DNA of 64,000 nt from Gordonia sp. ABSL11-1 (GCF_030315685.1 NZ_JASXSI010000003.1:271777-335776); one strand, 5' to 3'. Counted from the stretch's first letter, positions 54,061-63,454 are shown. Made by a program: numbers and translations. The notes: generated by a model not told the origin, from the letters alone.

Positions 54061-55326
54061 TCAGATGTGCCCGATCATCTTCTGCCACATACCCGGAAAG
54101 TCCGGGAGGGTTTTCGCCGTGGTCTCCACGTCGTCGACGGTGACACCCTGGGTGACGAGTCCGATCAACGCACCCGCGGTCGCCATCCGGTGATCGGCAT
54201 AGGACTCCCAGACAGCCCCGTGGAGCGCCCGCGGGACGATGCGCAGGCCGTCCTCGGTCTCGGTACAGTCGCCGCCCAACCGGTTGATCTCGGTCGACAG
54301 CGCCGCCAGACGGTCGGTCTCGTGCCCCCGAAGGTGCGCGATCCCCGACAGCACCGACTCACCGTCGGCCAGCGCGCACAGCGCGGCGACCGTCGGCGTC
54401 AGCTCGCCGACATCCCGCAGATCGACACTGATGCCGGTCAGTTTCTCGGGTCCGCGGACGGTCAGAGATCCATCGGCCCGCTCGACCGCGCAGCCCATCT
54501 CGGCCAGGATGCCCACGATCTCGGCTCCGGGCTGGGTGGTCGTCTCGGGCCAGCGGGGAACGGTGACGGCGCCGCCGGTCACCGCTGCGGCGGCGAGAAA
54601 GGCTGCTGCGTTGGACAGATCGGGTTCGACCTCCCGGTCGACCGCGCGAATCGGGCCGGGGGACACCTGCCAGGTGTCGGGGCCCGGGCGGTCGACGGAC
54701 ACACCGGCCGTCGTCAGCATGTCGAGGGTCATGTCGATGTGCGGCGTCGACGGGACCGGTGCTCCCCGGTGCCGCACGATGACGCCCTCGTCGAAGCGCG
54801 CAGCCGACAGCAGCAGCCCGGACACGAATTGCGAGGAGGCGGACGCGTCGATCGTCACCTCACCACCGCGCGCCGAGCCGTGACCGACGACCGTGAAGGG
54901 CAGACGGTCTCCGGTGACGTCGACCCCGAGGTCACGCAGGGCGTCGAGGATGGTCGTCAGCGGGCGGGTGCGGGCCTGATCGTCGCCGTCGAACGCCACG
55001 ACGCCGTCGGCGAAGGCGGCCACCGGCGGCAGGAACCGCATCACGGTGCCGGCCAGTCCGCAGAAGACGTCGGCGTCGTGCATGGGCTGCGGGTCGATGA
55101 CCACCGTGGTCTCGTCGTCCGGATCGACCCGCACGCCGATGCCCAGACCGCTGAGTCCGTTGAGCATGAGATTCGTGTCCCGGCTGCGCAGTGCGCCGCG
55201 GACCGTCGACGGGCCGTCGGCGAGCGCGGCGAGGATCAGGGCGCGGTTGGTGATCGACTTGGAGCCCGGTGACGCGACGGTGGCCACCACCGGCTCGGTG
55301 ACCCTCGGAGCACTCCAGATACTCAT
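54061..55326 (-). CDS. aroA: 3-phosphoshikimate 1-carboxyvinyltransferase (EPSP synthase)
   Basis: Shikimate pathway enzyme that joins phosphoenolpyruvate and shikimate 3-phosphate. 421 residues. Active-site motifs are [19 protein letters not shown] (Lys-Ser for shikimate phosphate), [16 protein letters not shown] (GTxMR), [14 protein letters not shown], and [19 protein letters not shown] (the RxKExDR-type signature), with [15 protein letters not shown] near the end. Starts [15 protein letters not shown]. Lies head to tail with rsgA. The GLAGT rather than GNAGT loop is seen in actinobacterial members. Confidence 0.95.
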   Translation of the reverse strand: MSIWSAPRVTEPVVATVASPGSKSITNRALILAALADGPSTVRGALRSRDTNLMLNGLSGLGIGVRVDPDDETTVVIDPQPMHDADVFCGLAGTVMRFLPPVAAFADGVVAFDGDDQARTRPLTTILDALRDLGVDVTGDRLPFTVVGHGSARGGEVTIDASASSQFVSGLLLSAARFDEGVIVRHRGAPVPSTPHIDMTLDMLTTAGVSVDRPGPDTWQVSPGPIRAVDREVEPDLSNAAAFLAAAAVTGGAVTVPRWPETTTQPGAEIVGILAEMGCAVERADGSLTVRGPEKLTGISVDLRDVGELTPTVAALCALADGESVLSGIAHLRGHETDRLAALSTEINRLGGDCTETEDGLRIVPRALHGAVWESYADHRMATAGALIGLVTQGVTVDDVETTAKTLPDFPGMWQKMIGHI

Positions 55327-55383
55327 GGGGTCCAGTCTGTCATGCCGAAATACGCGCTCTGACCGCGATCTGGGCGGACGGGG

Positions 55384-55764
55384 TCACCGTGTGTCCTTGC
55401 GCAGCGGATGGTCGGCGGGGATCTCGACGACGATGATGGTGCGGTGGTCGGGGTCGGCGACGTGCATCTCGATCAGTCCCCACGGCTCGGTGCGGGCCTC
55501 GCGCACGATGTCGACGCCCGCCTCGCGGAGTTCCTTCTCCGCGGCGCCCATGTCGCGGACCTGGAGCCACAGCACCGCGCCTGCGCTCGAGGTGGCGTCC
55601 TCGCTCATGTGCCCGGGGACCTCGATCAGTCCGTTGCCGGCGTGGAAGACCATGCCACCCGGGTACTCGCGCGCGACGGCGAGTCCGAGCCGATCGCGGT
55701 AGAACGCTTGCAGGCGTTGTGGATCCCGGGTACGCAACAGGACCCGGCTCGCAAGGATCTCCAT
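55384..55764 (-). CDS. VOC (glyoxalase/bleomycin-resistance fold) protein
   Basis: 126 residues, a single vicinal-oxygen-chelate module: SRVLLRTRDPQRLQAFYRDRLG opens the first repeat, and LIEMHVADPDHRTIIVVEIP closes the second, with a Glu/His pattern that could bind metal. Function cannot be assigned; family members include glyoxalases, dioxygenases and antibiotic-binding proteins. It ends 58 bp from the aroA start and follows the small acidic gene with two bases between, so they are probably co-transcribed. Confidence 0.8.
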   Translation of the reverse strand: MEILASRVLLRTRDPQRLQAFYRDRLGLAVAREYPGGMVFHAGNGLIEVPGHMSEDATSSAGAVLWLQVRDMGAAEKELREAGVDIVREARTEPWGLIEMHVADPDHRTIIVVEIPADHPLRKDTR

Positions 55765-55766
55765 CC

Positions 55767-56006
55767 CTACTGGCCTTCGGTGCTGCCGTCGCTCCCGCCG
55801 AGCGCATGGCCGCGATTGACGTCGTTGCCGTGCCGCGCCGCCTCATAGGCGGCCATCTCGCGGGCGATGCGATCGGTCTGGCCGATGGGCTTCGCGTCAC
55901 CGAACGCGAATGTCGGGTCGTGCTCGTACTCGTGCGGCTTGTCGGGGTCGTCGTCGTCGGTCATCGCATCGGCCGGATGGTGGTCGTCCCGTGGGCTGTC
56001 GGACAT
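55767..56006 (-). CDS. small acidic hypothetical protein
   Basis: 79 residues rich in Asp, Glu and His (SPRDDHHPADAMTDDDDPDK) with a short conserved-looking core FAFGDAKPIGQTDRIAREMA. No membrane segment or known motif. I do not recognise the family. It is tightly spaced to the VOC gene downstream, and codon use matches the neighbours, which supports its being real. Confidence 0.6.
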   Translation of the reverse strand: MSDSPRDDHHPADAMTDDDDPDKPHEYEHDPTFAFGDAKPIGQTDRIAREMAAYEAARHGNDVNRGHALGGSDGSTEGQ

Positions 56007-56059
56007 GTCTCAACTCTAGGCGTCCGAGGCCGTCGGCACGGCGCACCGAGGAACACCGG

Positions 56060-57763
56060 TCACGATCCACGACGAGAGAACCCGCCGTCGGTGTAGCCGT
56101 CCCAGGTCTCGACGACTCTCGTCACCTTCGGGTCGCCGAGGTCCTTGATGTGATCGCACAGATCCTTCGGGGCCGACGGGTTGGTGACGATGAACGGATG
56201 TAGACCCGGATCCTGCTCGGCCAGGTAACGCAATATCTCGGGTGGCGTATCCGGGTCGGCGGCGGCGAGCGCGTCGCGGGGATCGAAAGCGGCATTGCGC
56301 ATCGCGTCGGAACCCGACAGGCCCAGTCCGTCCTTCGTCACGACCTCGATCTCGCCGGTGTTGTGATAGTCGACCGGATCGGGCGAGGTGCTCCGAGTGT
56401 TCAACAGCAGGTTGAGCAGGATGGCGGTCAGCGCTCCGGCGGAGATGCCCGAGTGGAAGATCGTCTGGAACCAGTCCGGGAACTGGTGATACAGGTCGAG
56501 CGAGACGTTCACCGGGGCGTCGCCGAGTTCACGATTCGTGTAGTACAGCTTCGCCTCGGTCAGCATCGCGACGCCGACTGAGATGGCGACGACCAGGATG
56601 TTGGTGTTGTTGAACTTCACCTTGGTCAGGGTGCGTACGCCGCTCGCCGCCACCATGCCGAACAGGGCGACGCCCGCGCCGCCGAGCACCGGCAGCGGGA
56701 TGCCCTCGACGACCGCCGCCATCTTGGGGAGCAGGCCGAGGATCACCAGGATGATGCCGGCGCAGGTCGCCACATGGCGGGTCCGCACGCCGGTGATGGC
56801 GACGAGTCCGACGTTCTGGGCGAACGCGGTGTACGGGAACGTGTTGAAGACACCACCGAGGACGGTCCCGAGGCCGTCGGCACGCATGCCGTCGGCGAGC
56901 TTCTGCGGGGTGATCTTCTTGTCGACGATCTCACCGACCGCGACGATGTCGCCGGTGGTCTCGGTCATGATGACCAGGGCGACGATGATCAGCGCGATGA
57001 TGGAGCTGATCTCGAAGGTGGGCAGGCCGAACTGGAACGGCTGCGGAATCCCGACCCAGGGGTTCTCGCCGACCGCCTCCCACTTCGTCATGCCGAACGG
57101 GATCGAGATGACGGTGCCCACGACGAGACCGATGAGGATCGACACGCGGCGGATGGTGTCGGGGGCGAAGCGCTCGATCACGACGATGATCGCGAGGGTG
57201 AGGAAGCCGAAGGCGATGTTCTTCGGATCCCCGAAGTCCTCGCCCGACGCGGTGCCGCCGCCGAACCAACCGGCGGCCACCCGCATCAGCGAGACGCCGA
57301 TGATGAGGATGATCGTGCCGGTGACCAGCGGTGGGAAGAAGCGGATCAGTCGCCCGATGATCGGTGCGGCGGCGATCATGAAGATCCCGCAGGCGATCAC
57401 CGACCCGTAGATCGCGGTGATGCCGTGACTCGTGCCGATGGTGATCATCGGTCCGACGGCGGCGAAGGTGACGCCCTGCATCAGGGGGAGCCGGACACCG
57501 AATCGCCAGAATCCGACCGCCTGCAGGATCGTCGCGATACCCGCCACGAAAAGGTCGGCCATGATCAGGTGGACGATGTCGCCCTGCTCGAGTTGACCGA
57601 CGCTGACCATCGCGCCGCCGACGATGAGCGGCACGGCGACCGCGCCGGCGTACATCGCCAGGACATGCTGGATGCCGAGGGGGAGCAACTTGGCCAGGGG
57701 TGGGATCTCGTCCACCGGATGCGGGGTGGACCTGCCGTGTCTGATCGTGTCGAGAACCGCCAT
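56060..57763 (-). CDS. NCS2 nucleobase:cation symporter (uracil/xanthine permease) with a repeat-like C-terminal tail
   Basis: 567 residues. The first 460 or so form the NCS2 fold with about fourteen membrane helices: LPLGIQHVLAMYAGAVAVPLI, LPLMQGVTFAAVGPMITIG, LIIVALVIMTETTGDIVAVGE (QxTETTG-type motif), FNTFPYTAFAQNVGLVAITG and AGVALFGMVAASGVRTL. This matches xanthine/urate or uracil permeases; which base is not certain. After about residue 475 is a soluble tail with DPDTPPEILRYLAEQDPGLH and PFIVTNPSAPKDLCDHI, which looks like a leucine-rich-repeat-variant unit found in many actinobacterial proteins. Typical NCS2 permeases end without such a tail. Confidence 0.88.
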   Translation of the reverse strand: MAVLDTIRHGRSTPHPVDEIPPLAKLLPLGIQHVLAMYAGAVAVPLIVGGAMVSVGQLEQGDIVHLIMADLFVAGIATILQAVGFWRFGVRLPLMQGVTFAAVGPMITIGTSHGITAIYGSVIACGIFMIAAAPIIGRLIRFFPPLVTGTIILIIGVSLMRVAAGWFGGGTASGEDFGDPKNIAFGFLTLAIIVVIERFAPDTIRRVSILIGLVVGTVISIPFGMTKWEAVGENPWVGIPQPFQFGLPTFEISSIIALIIVALVIMTETTGDIVAVGEIVDKKITPQKLADGMRADGLGTVLGGVFNTFPYTAFAQNVGLVAITGVRTRHVATCAGIILVILGLLPKMAAVVEGIPLPVLGGAGVALFGMVAASGVRTLTKVKFNNTNILVVAISVGVAMLTEAKLYYTNRELGDAPVNVSLDLYHQFPDWFQTIFHSGISAGALTAILLNLLLNTRSTSPDPVDYHNTGEIEVVTKDGLGLSGSDAMRNAAFDPRDALAAADPDTPPEILRYLAEQDPGLHPFIVTNPSAPKDLCDHIKDLGDPKVTRVVETWDGYTDGGFSRRGS

Positions 57764-57869
57764 ATGCAGTGTTTACGAGTCCGGCGTTTCGGACATGACG
57801 CTGCGGTGTGACGGTGGTGTTTCGGTCCGAATATATTCGGTCCCTGCCGGTGTTGGCCGCCCGTGCAGA

Positions 57870-58388
57870 ATGGGTCGGGTGGCGGCGCAGACCGGGAAAC
57901 GGCAACCGAACAAGCGGAGTGCGGGATTGTTGCTGTACCGGCGTCGGGCCGGCATGACGGAGGTATTGATCGCTCATCCCGGCGGCCCTCTGTGGGCGCG
58001 GAAGGACGACGGCGCGTGGTCGATCCCGAAGGGGCTCTACGAGGCGGGCGAGGATGCGGAGGCGACGGCGCGTCGGGAGTTCGCCGAGGAACTGGGGAGT
58101 CCGGCACCGCACGACCCGGTCGTCGAACTCGGTGACGTGCGGCTCGCGAGCGGCAAGGTGGTGACCGGTTTCGCCGCGGAGGGCGACCTGGACGCCGCCG
58201 GCGTCGTCAGCAACACCTTCGAGATGCAGTGGCCGCCCCGATCCGGGCGCATGCAGGAGTTCCCGGAGATCGATCGTGCCGAATGGGTGTCGCCGGACGT
58301 CGCGCGGGTCAAGTTGAACCCGGCGCAGGCAGCGTTCGTCGATCGGCTGATGGAGGTGCTCGACGGCGACCGACCCCCGCAGACGTAG
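57870..58388 (+). CDS. NUDIX hydrolase
   Basis: 172 residues. The Nudix box GLYEAGEDAEATARREFAEE (residues about 55-74, completed by LG) fits GX5EX7REUXEEXGU exactly. It opens KRSAGLLLYRRRAGMTEVLI and has HPGGPLWARKDDGAWSIPKG, a pattern of actinobacterial Nudix proteins acting on small nucleotides or phosphates; the substrate is not known. Start ATG 57870 (GTG 57879 possible) is where similarity begins; upstream extension overlaps the divergent permease. It converges with the TetR gene across a large inverted repeat. Confidence 0.88.
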   Translation: MGRVAAQTGKRQPNKRSAGLLLYRRRAGMTEVLIAHPGGPLWARKDDGAWSIPKGLYEAGEDAEATARREFAEELGSPAPHDPVVELGDVRLASGKVVTGFAAEGDLDAAGVVSNTFEMQWPPRSGRMQEFPEIDRAEWVSPDVARVKLNPAQAAFVDRLMEVLDGDRPPQT

Positions 58389-58429
58389 CGGGAATCGTCG
58401 TCGGGAGACGGTTGCGGCTACGTCTGCGG
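58377..58429. terminator. inverted repeat between convergent NUDIX and TetR genes
   Basis: CCGCAGACGTAGC (58377-58389, including the NUDIX stop) and GCTACGTCTGCGG (58417-58429) form a 13-bp perfect stem around a 27-base loop. A third partial copy CTAGGTCTGCGG follows. A bidirectional terminator is the simplest reading. Confidence 0.55.
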
Positions 58430-58455
58430 CTAGGTCTGCGGAGTCGGAGTCGCGC

Positions 58456-59022
58456 TCAGAGCAGGTAGGTGCGCGTCATCGCCTTCCACAGGTCGAGATG
58501 AGGATCGGTGGTGGGATCTCGGCGATCGATGAGATAGGTCGCGGCAACCCCACGCATGCTCGACAGAAGCAGCGGATACAGCTCGGGATAGCGTGGGCGC
58601 GAAGTTAATTCGGGACCGAGGAATCCGGCCACGGCCTGCCGAACGGTCGGTCCCAGACGTCGCTCGGTGGGAACCAGCGCGCTGCGGAGTCGTTCGTTGG
58701 TGCGCGCCGCCGTCCACAGTTCCATCGACGCCACGAAGTACGGCTGGTGGAATGTGCTCCAGCCGAGGTCGATCGCCGGACCGATCCGGTCGGCGGGGTC
58801 GGACGGCCAGTCGATCTGGGACGGCATCTCCTCGATCCGCGTACGGGCAAGATGGTCGACCGCGGCCATGAGGAGTTTGTCGCGCGACGGGTAATGGTGC
58901 AGAAGGCGCCCCCGCGTCACCCCCGCCTCGGCCTGGATCGCGAGCGTGCTCGCTCGGGCATATCCCTGGTCCACCAACACGCGGATGGCGGCATCGAGGA
59001 TGCGCGTGCGCGTTCGGTCGCC
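58456..59022 (-). CDS. TetR family regulator with no canonical start codon (possible frameshift)
   Basis: The frame encodes a TetR HTH, GDRTRTRILDAAIRVLVDQG continued by YARASTLAIQAEAGVTRGRL and LHHYPSRDKLL, then a ligand domain with MGFLGPELTSRPRYPEL-type helices ending MTRTYLL. The first ATG/GTG/TTG in this frame is the GTG at 58980, inside the first helix of the HTH, and a stop lies upstream. The HTH clearly begins near 59022, so translation from 58980 would lack it in part. A neighbouring frame has GTG with VATER just upstream, which one extra base would join. Either the gene is frameshifted (natural or assembly error) or it uses a non-canonical start. About 189 residues if complete. Confidence 0.65.
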   Translation of the reverse strand, partial: GDRTRTRILDAAIRVLVDQGYARASTLAIQAEAGVTRGRLLHHYPSRDKLLMAAVDHLARTRIEEMPSQIDWPSDPADRIGPAIDLGWSTFHQPYFVASMELWTAARTNERLRSALVPTERRLGPTVRQAVAGFLGPELTSRPRYPELYPLLLSSMRGVAATYLIDRRDPTTDPHLDLWKAMTRTYLL

Positions 59023-59127
59023 ACGGAGTTGCGTTGCGACCCCGGCCGGATGCGATGCAGCGCGCGGCTCGGTCCACTCGACGATCCTACCTTTGCGACC
59101 GTGTCGTCGGCCGGGGTAGAGCGCGCA

Positions 59128-60786
59128 TCAGAAGTCCAGGAAATGCGGCTGCCCCGCCTTGTAGCGCTTGCGGTCCTCGGCCTTGAACGGCTCGAGCATC
59201 GGCAACTCCCAGAGTGGAAACACCGTCGCCGGGCGAGCGGAACTGTCGGCGGCGGCGAGGATGGCGTTGGCCGCACGGCGACCGGATTCGTTGGCTCCCT
59301 CCATCGTCGCCAGATCGATGTTGGTGCGGACGTGGTCGCCGCCGATGAAGAAGTTCGGGATCCGGGTGTGGGCGGTCGGGCGATTCCGATACGAACCCGC
59401 CGTGTTCACCATCAACGGTGTCGCGTTGGCGATCTGAGGAGACCAGGTCACGCTCGGATCGAGGGACCAGGTCACGATCTCCTCGCTCCTCAACAGCTTC
59501 TTGCCGCCGGAGTTCATCGCCCGGCTCATCTGCGCCCACACCTCACGAGCGATCTCCTGCTTGGTGCAGCGTTTGGCAGGCTTGCCGTACAGGATCCCTG
59601 GCTTCTCCCAGTCAGAGATGTCGATCGACAGGCAGTCGCGGACGCTTCCGTCGCCATAGGTCGTGGCGAAGTCGACGTTCCAGGGCCGGGCCTGGAACAG
59701 GCCGGTGAGTGCCCACGGCGTGCCGAGGGCGGCGATGTGGCTGGGCGGGATGTCGGAGCGACGCGACAAGAAGTACTGGATACCGACCATCCAGTCGTCC
59801 TCGAGCCCCCGTATTCCCGCCAGCAACGGATCGGCGCCGACCAGTCCGGGCGTCACCAGAGGCTTGAGACGGTCGAGCGGCATCGCGGCGACGTACCAGT
59901 CGGCGTCGACGGTGCCGCCCGACTGCAGTCTCGCTCCGCTGATCCGGCCGCCGGACACCGCGAAGTCGGCGACCCCCTCGTTCATCACGAACCTCACACC
60001 GCGGGTCCGAAGATGCGTCACCCACGGGTCGATCCACGCATGGTTGGTGGGGGCGTTCAGTATTCGGTCGACCCCACCGTTCACGAGCCCGGCGTCGTAC
60101 TGGCCGATCAACCCGGTCGCCGACGTCGCGAGCGCGAGTCCGATCTGTCCGATGGTCCGCGCCGACGCCGTGTGCGACTTGGCGGCCACCAGCGCACGGG
60201 TGAGGGCCCCGGCCAGGTAGCGCTCGTAGGCAGGCGATTTGCCCTTCGCCTTCACGAACTGGATCCACGGGGTGTTCTCCCATTGGCCGAGTCGGCGTTG
60301 CTGGCAACTCGTCGCGATGATCAGTTCGCGGCTGACGAAGTACGCCAGTTCGTGCGGCGGAATGTCGACCACGAACTTCAGCCCGGTCATCAGCGCGTTG
60401 CGCAGGTTGTCGAGTTCGACGATGTCGGCGGCGTGGTCGACGAAACCCATGATCGACGCGGGGGCGGTCGTCGGCGCGTACCCAGCCTCGTCGAACGCGA
60501 TGACCGCGGTCTCCACGTTGATGAGGTGACGATCCTTGACATTTCCACCGCCGCGCAACGGAATTCGCTCCATCGACTCGGTCACGTGCTGATAGCAGCC
60601 CGGGAAGAATCGGAACCCGTGCTCGCCCGGCAGGGCCATCCGTCCGCCACGGGCCGTCCCCGGCACGTCATGACTCCGGGCCTTACCACCGAGGTAGGCG
60701 GGCTCGTAGACCGTGACGCGGAAGCCGCGTTCGATCAGCTCGTGTGCTGCCGACAGGCCGGCCATCCCGCCACCGAAGATGGCGAC
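59128..60786 (-). CDS. FAD-dependent oxidoreductase, phytoene/hydroxysqualene dehydrogenase-like, start unclear
   Basis: About 552 residues. The FAD dinucleotide motif is VAIFGGGMAGLSAAHELIER followed by VTVYEPAYLGGKARS (GGxAxS/R), with GEHGFRFFPGCYQHVTESM, typical of the actinobacterial hydroxysqualene dehydroxylase/phytoene desaturase-like group, and a C-terminal FIGGDHVRTNIDLATMEGANESGRRAANA that contacts FAD. The first usable start is the ATG at 60765, but that is inside GGGMAG and would remove the glycines. Upstream codons in frame (back to a stop at 60808-60810) include no ATG, GTG or TTG. So the 5' end appears disrupted, or the sequence carries an indel. It is divergent from a zinc dehydrogenase. 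Confidence 0.7.
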   Translation of the reverse strand, partial: VAIFGGGMAGLSAAHELIERGFRVTVYEPAYLGGKARSHDVPGTARGGRMALPGEHGFRFFPGCYQHVTESMERIPLRGGGNVKDRHLINVETAVIAFDEAGYAPTTAPASIMGFVDHAADIVELDNLRNALMTGLKFVVDIPPHELAYFVSRELIIATSCQQRRLGQWENTPWIQFVKAKGKSPAYERYLAGALTRALVAAKSHTASARTIGQIGLALATSATGLIGQYDAGLVNGGVDRILNAPTNHAWIDPWVTHLRTRGVRFVMNEGVADFAVSGGRISGARLQSGGTVDADWYVAAMPLDRLKPLVTPGLVGADPLLAGIRGLEDDWMVGIQYFLSRRSDIPPSHIAALGTPWALTGLFQARPWNVDFATTYGDGSVRDCLSIDISDWEKPGILYGKPAKRCTKQEIAREVWAQMSRAMNSGGKKLLRSEEIVTWSLDPSVTWSPQIANATPLMVNTAGSYRNRPTAHTRIPNFFIGGDHVRTNIDLATMEGANESGRRAANAILAAADSSARPATVFPLWELPMLEPFKAEDRKRYKAGQPHFLDF

Positions 60787-60876
60787 CTCCCGGCCAGCAC
60801 GGAGGTCTCAACGTGAGACGGCCGGGGAGGGCCGCCCCGCTTACGCTTGCCGGGTACCCCAACGGAGGAGTCGGCG

Positions 60877-61932
60877 ATGAAAGCTCTGGTGTACCACGGT
60901 CCGGGTCAGAAGACGTGGGAGGACGTGCCCGACCCGGTGCTGCAGGAACCGACCGACGCCATCGTGAAGATGGAGGTGACGACCATCTGTGGGACGGACC
61001 TGCACATCTTGAAAGGCGATGTCCCTGCAGTGACGCCCGGCCGGATCCTCGGCCACGAGGGGGTCGGCGTGGTCACCGAAGTGGGACCAGGGTGTGACCG
61101 GGTGCGGGTCGGGGACCGGGTGATTGTGTCATGTGTCAGCAAATGCGGCACCTGCGAATACTGTCGTGCCGGTCTCACGTCGCATTGCCAGACCGTCGGC
61201 GGCATCGGATGGATCTTCGGTCACCTGATCGACGGCACCCAGGCCGAATACGTCCGGGTTCCGTTCGCCGACAACGGTCTCATCCCACTTCCCGACGGAG
61301 TGACGGCCGAGCAGGGGACGATGCTCAGTGACATCCTGCCGACGGGCTACGAGATCGGGGTGCTCTACGGCGCCGTCGGCGAGGGCGATGTCGTGGCGGT
61401 CGTCGGGGTCGGTCCGGTCGGACTCGCGGCCGTGATGACGGCAGCGGCAGCCGGTGCGTCGAAGGTGATCGCCGTGGACGGCAACAAGTTCCGGCTCGAA
61501 CAATCCCGCGATTTCGGCGCCACGGACACGATCGACGTGAATGCCGGCGGAGATGTGGTCGCCGAGCTCAAGGACCTCAGTCGCAACGGGCTCGGGGTCG
61601 ACGTGGCGATCGAGGCCGTCGGCGTGCCCGCGACCTTCGGCGTCGCTCTCGACTCGGTGCGGCCGGGCGGCCATGTGGCCAACGTGGGCGTGCACGGCGA
61701 GAGCGTCACGTTCCCGATCGAGCGGGACTGGATCAACAACCTCACCATCACGACGGGACTGGTGAACGCGACGACCGCCCCCGAACTCCTCGAGGGGATC
61801 GAACGCGGCGAGATCTCCCCGGAGAAGTTCATCACCCACAGGTTCACGTTCGATCAGTTCGACCAGGCGTACGACACGTTTGGCAACGCGGCCGACGAGC
61901 ACGCCCTCAAGGTGATCATCGCGGTCGGGTGA
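60877..61932 (+). CDS. zinc-dependent alcohol dehydrogenase
   Basis: 351 residues of the medium-chain dehydrogenase family. Catalytic zinc ligands are in TICGTDLHILKG and GHEGVGVV; the structural zinc cysteines are in CVSKCGTCEYCRAGLTSHC (four Cys, intact); the Rossmann motif is VVGVGPVGLAAVMTAAAAG. It resembles the broad class that includes isopropanol, formaldehyde and threonine dehydrogenases; the substrate is not known. Start MKALVYHGPGQKTW is set by GGAGGAG 7 bases upstream. The 3' end overlaps the convergent PH-domain gene by 17 bases. Confidence 0.88.
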   Translation: MKALVYHGPGQKTWEDVPDPVLQEPTDAIVKMEVTTICGTDLHILKGDVPAVTPGRILGHEGVGVVTEVGPGCDRVRVGDRVIVSCVSKCGTCEYCRAGLTSHCQTVGGIGWIFGHLIDGTQAEYVRVPFADNGLIPLPDGVTAEQGTMLSDILPTGYEIGVLYGAVGEGDVVAVVGVGPVGLAAVMTAAAAGASKVIAVDGNKFRLEQSRDFGATDTIDVNAGGDVVAELKDLSRNGLGVDVAIEAVGVPATFGVALDSVRPGGHVANVGVHGESVTFPIERDWINNLTITTGLVNATTAPELLEGIERGEISPEKFITHRFTFDQFDQAYDTFGNAADEHALKVIIAVG

Positions 61933-63454
61933 CGTCTCGCGGCGCGCGGGTCTGGGCGATGAACGGGGCCACCAGATCCGGTGAGACGGTGGCCATCAGA
62001 GTGGCGGCGGCCGCAGGCTCGAGGTCGACGGCGACGTAGGCCTCGGCGCCTGCGGCGGTCGCGAGGATCGCGGTCTCGACACCGCGCCGGCGCTGGAAAA
62101 ACGATGCGCGCGATGCCCAGCCGACGACACCGTCGCGATCGACGACGTGTCGATGGCGAGCGACCCGCGGCGGCGCGACGATCACCGACCGGTCGGTGAC
62201 CCGGGTGCCGAGGTTGCGGAAACGGACCACGCCGAGCGCGGTGGACACGATCCCGGCGACCGCGGCGACGATCAGCCAGGGCCAGGTGAGCGGACCGATG
62301 ACCGCGACGATCCCGATGAGCGCGAAGACGAGTCCGCCCCAGAAACCTCGCGTGAGGCGTCGCATCAGGGCGGCGCGGCCGTGGTGGTGCAACGGCGTGG
62401 TGAGTTCGTCGCCGTCGTGTGCCACCAACTGGCCCACGCGCAACGCCTCGGCCAGCGGTGCCGGCGGAAGCAACAGCGGCTGCTTCGACGATCCGGTTGC
62501 AATGGCATTGAGGCGTGCACCGCCCACAGGACGCATCAGCACGGGTTCGTGAAAATGCACTCCGCGGATTCGATGCTCGTCGAGGCTGGTCGCCGTGGTC
62601 GTCAGCAGTCCGCGACTGATCCGCAGGGTCCCGTCCTCGGGGTGACGGACCAGTCGGAAGTTCCAGTAGCCCAGCACATATCCGCTGACCGACAGGACGA
62701 CGCCGACGACGATCACGGCCACCACCGCGACCACGACGACGGTCGGCAACGGGATGTCGCGGATTCGGTCGTATACGTGCTCCGCGGTGGCGGCTCCCTG
62801 CCTGAACAGGCCTGCCTCGTTGGCTATCTGGGCGGCCAGCCCGGCCAGGGCGGCGGCCGCGGCGAAACCGGCCAGGGAGAACGGGGCGAATCGCAGCCAG
62901 GACAGCTGCAGCCGGGACAGTTCCTCCGGCGACGCCGCGGCGATGTCCGGGGCGTCTTGGGGCCTCCCGGGGCGGGTCGCGGCGCTGCGCACCACGGTCG
63001 CCATCAGGTTGCCGTGCAGCGCATCGGCCTCGGATGCCGTGATGGCGTTGAGCTCGACGACCGAGGACTCCTTGTCGCCGCCGGTACCGATGCGGACCTT
63101 CTTGAGGCCGAGCACGCGATGCGGCAGGGACGCGGTCAGATCGACGCTGCGGATCCGATCCCGGCGCGCGGTCGCGACCTTGCGGGTGAACAGGCCGGAC
63201 CGGACCCGGACATGATCATCGGTGACCTGGTAACGGGTGACCAGCCACGGGACGATCGTGACCAGCGGCACCACGATCAGCGCCAGGATGATGCTGATGT
63301 CGGGGGCGCCGCGGCCGGCGAACACGATGGCGATGATCACCGGGATGAGTTGAGGGAGTTGCTCGATCGGTCGGACAGCCATCATCCACGGGGACAGTCG
63401 GTGCCAGTCGTCCGGTCCGTCGCCGCCGAATCGGGTGGCCTCAGGTCGCGTCAT
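61916..63454 (-). CDS. bacterial PH (bPH2, YdbT-like) membrane protein
   Basis: 512 residues with several bPH2 modules separated by pairs of membrane helices. First hydrophobic pair about 40-75 (LIPVIIAIVFAG, LIVVPLVTIVPWL), then the PH strand signature YQVTDDHVRVRSGLFTRKVATARRDRIRSVDLTASLPHRVLGLKKVRIGTGG; a second unit NFRLVRHPEDGTLRISRGLLTTTATSLDEHRIRGVHF; a third after further helices (TRVTDRSVIVAPP). B. subtilis YdbS/YdbT, which share this layout, have been linked to antimicrobial-peptide resistance. The ATG overlaps the end of the upstream PH gene by 14 bases. Confidence 0.87.
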   Translation of the reverse strand: MTRPEATRFGGDGPDDWHRLSPWMMAVRPIEQLPQLIPVIIAIVFAGRGAPDISIILALIVVPLVTIVPWLVTRYQVTDDHVRVRSGLFTRKVATARRDRIRSVDLTASLPHRVLGLKKVRIGTGGDKESSVVELNAITASEADALHGNLMATVVRSAATRPGRPQDAPDIAAASPEELSRLQLSWLRFAPFSLAGFAAAAALAGLAAQIANEAGLFRQGAATAEHVYDRIRDIPLPTVVVVAVVAVIVVGVVLSVSGYVLGYWNFRLVRHPEDGTLRISRGLLTTTATSLDEHRIRGVHFHEPVLMRPVGGARLNAIATGSSKQPLLLPPAPLAEALRVGQLVAHDGDELTTPLHHHGRAALMRRLTRGFWGGLVFALIGIVAVIGPLTWPWLIVAAVAGIVSTALGVVRFRNLGTRVTDRSVIVAPPRVARHRHVVDRDGVVGWASRASFFQRRRGVETAILATAAGAEAYVAVDLEPAAAATLMATVSPDLVAPFIAQTRAPRDVTRPR

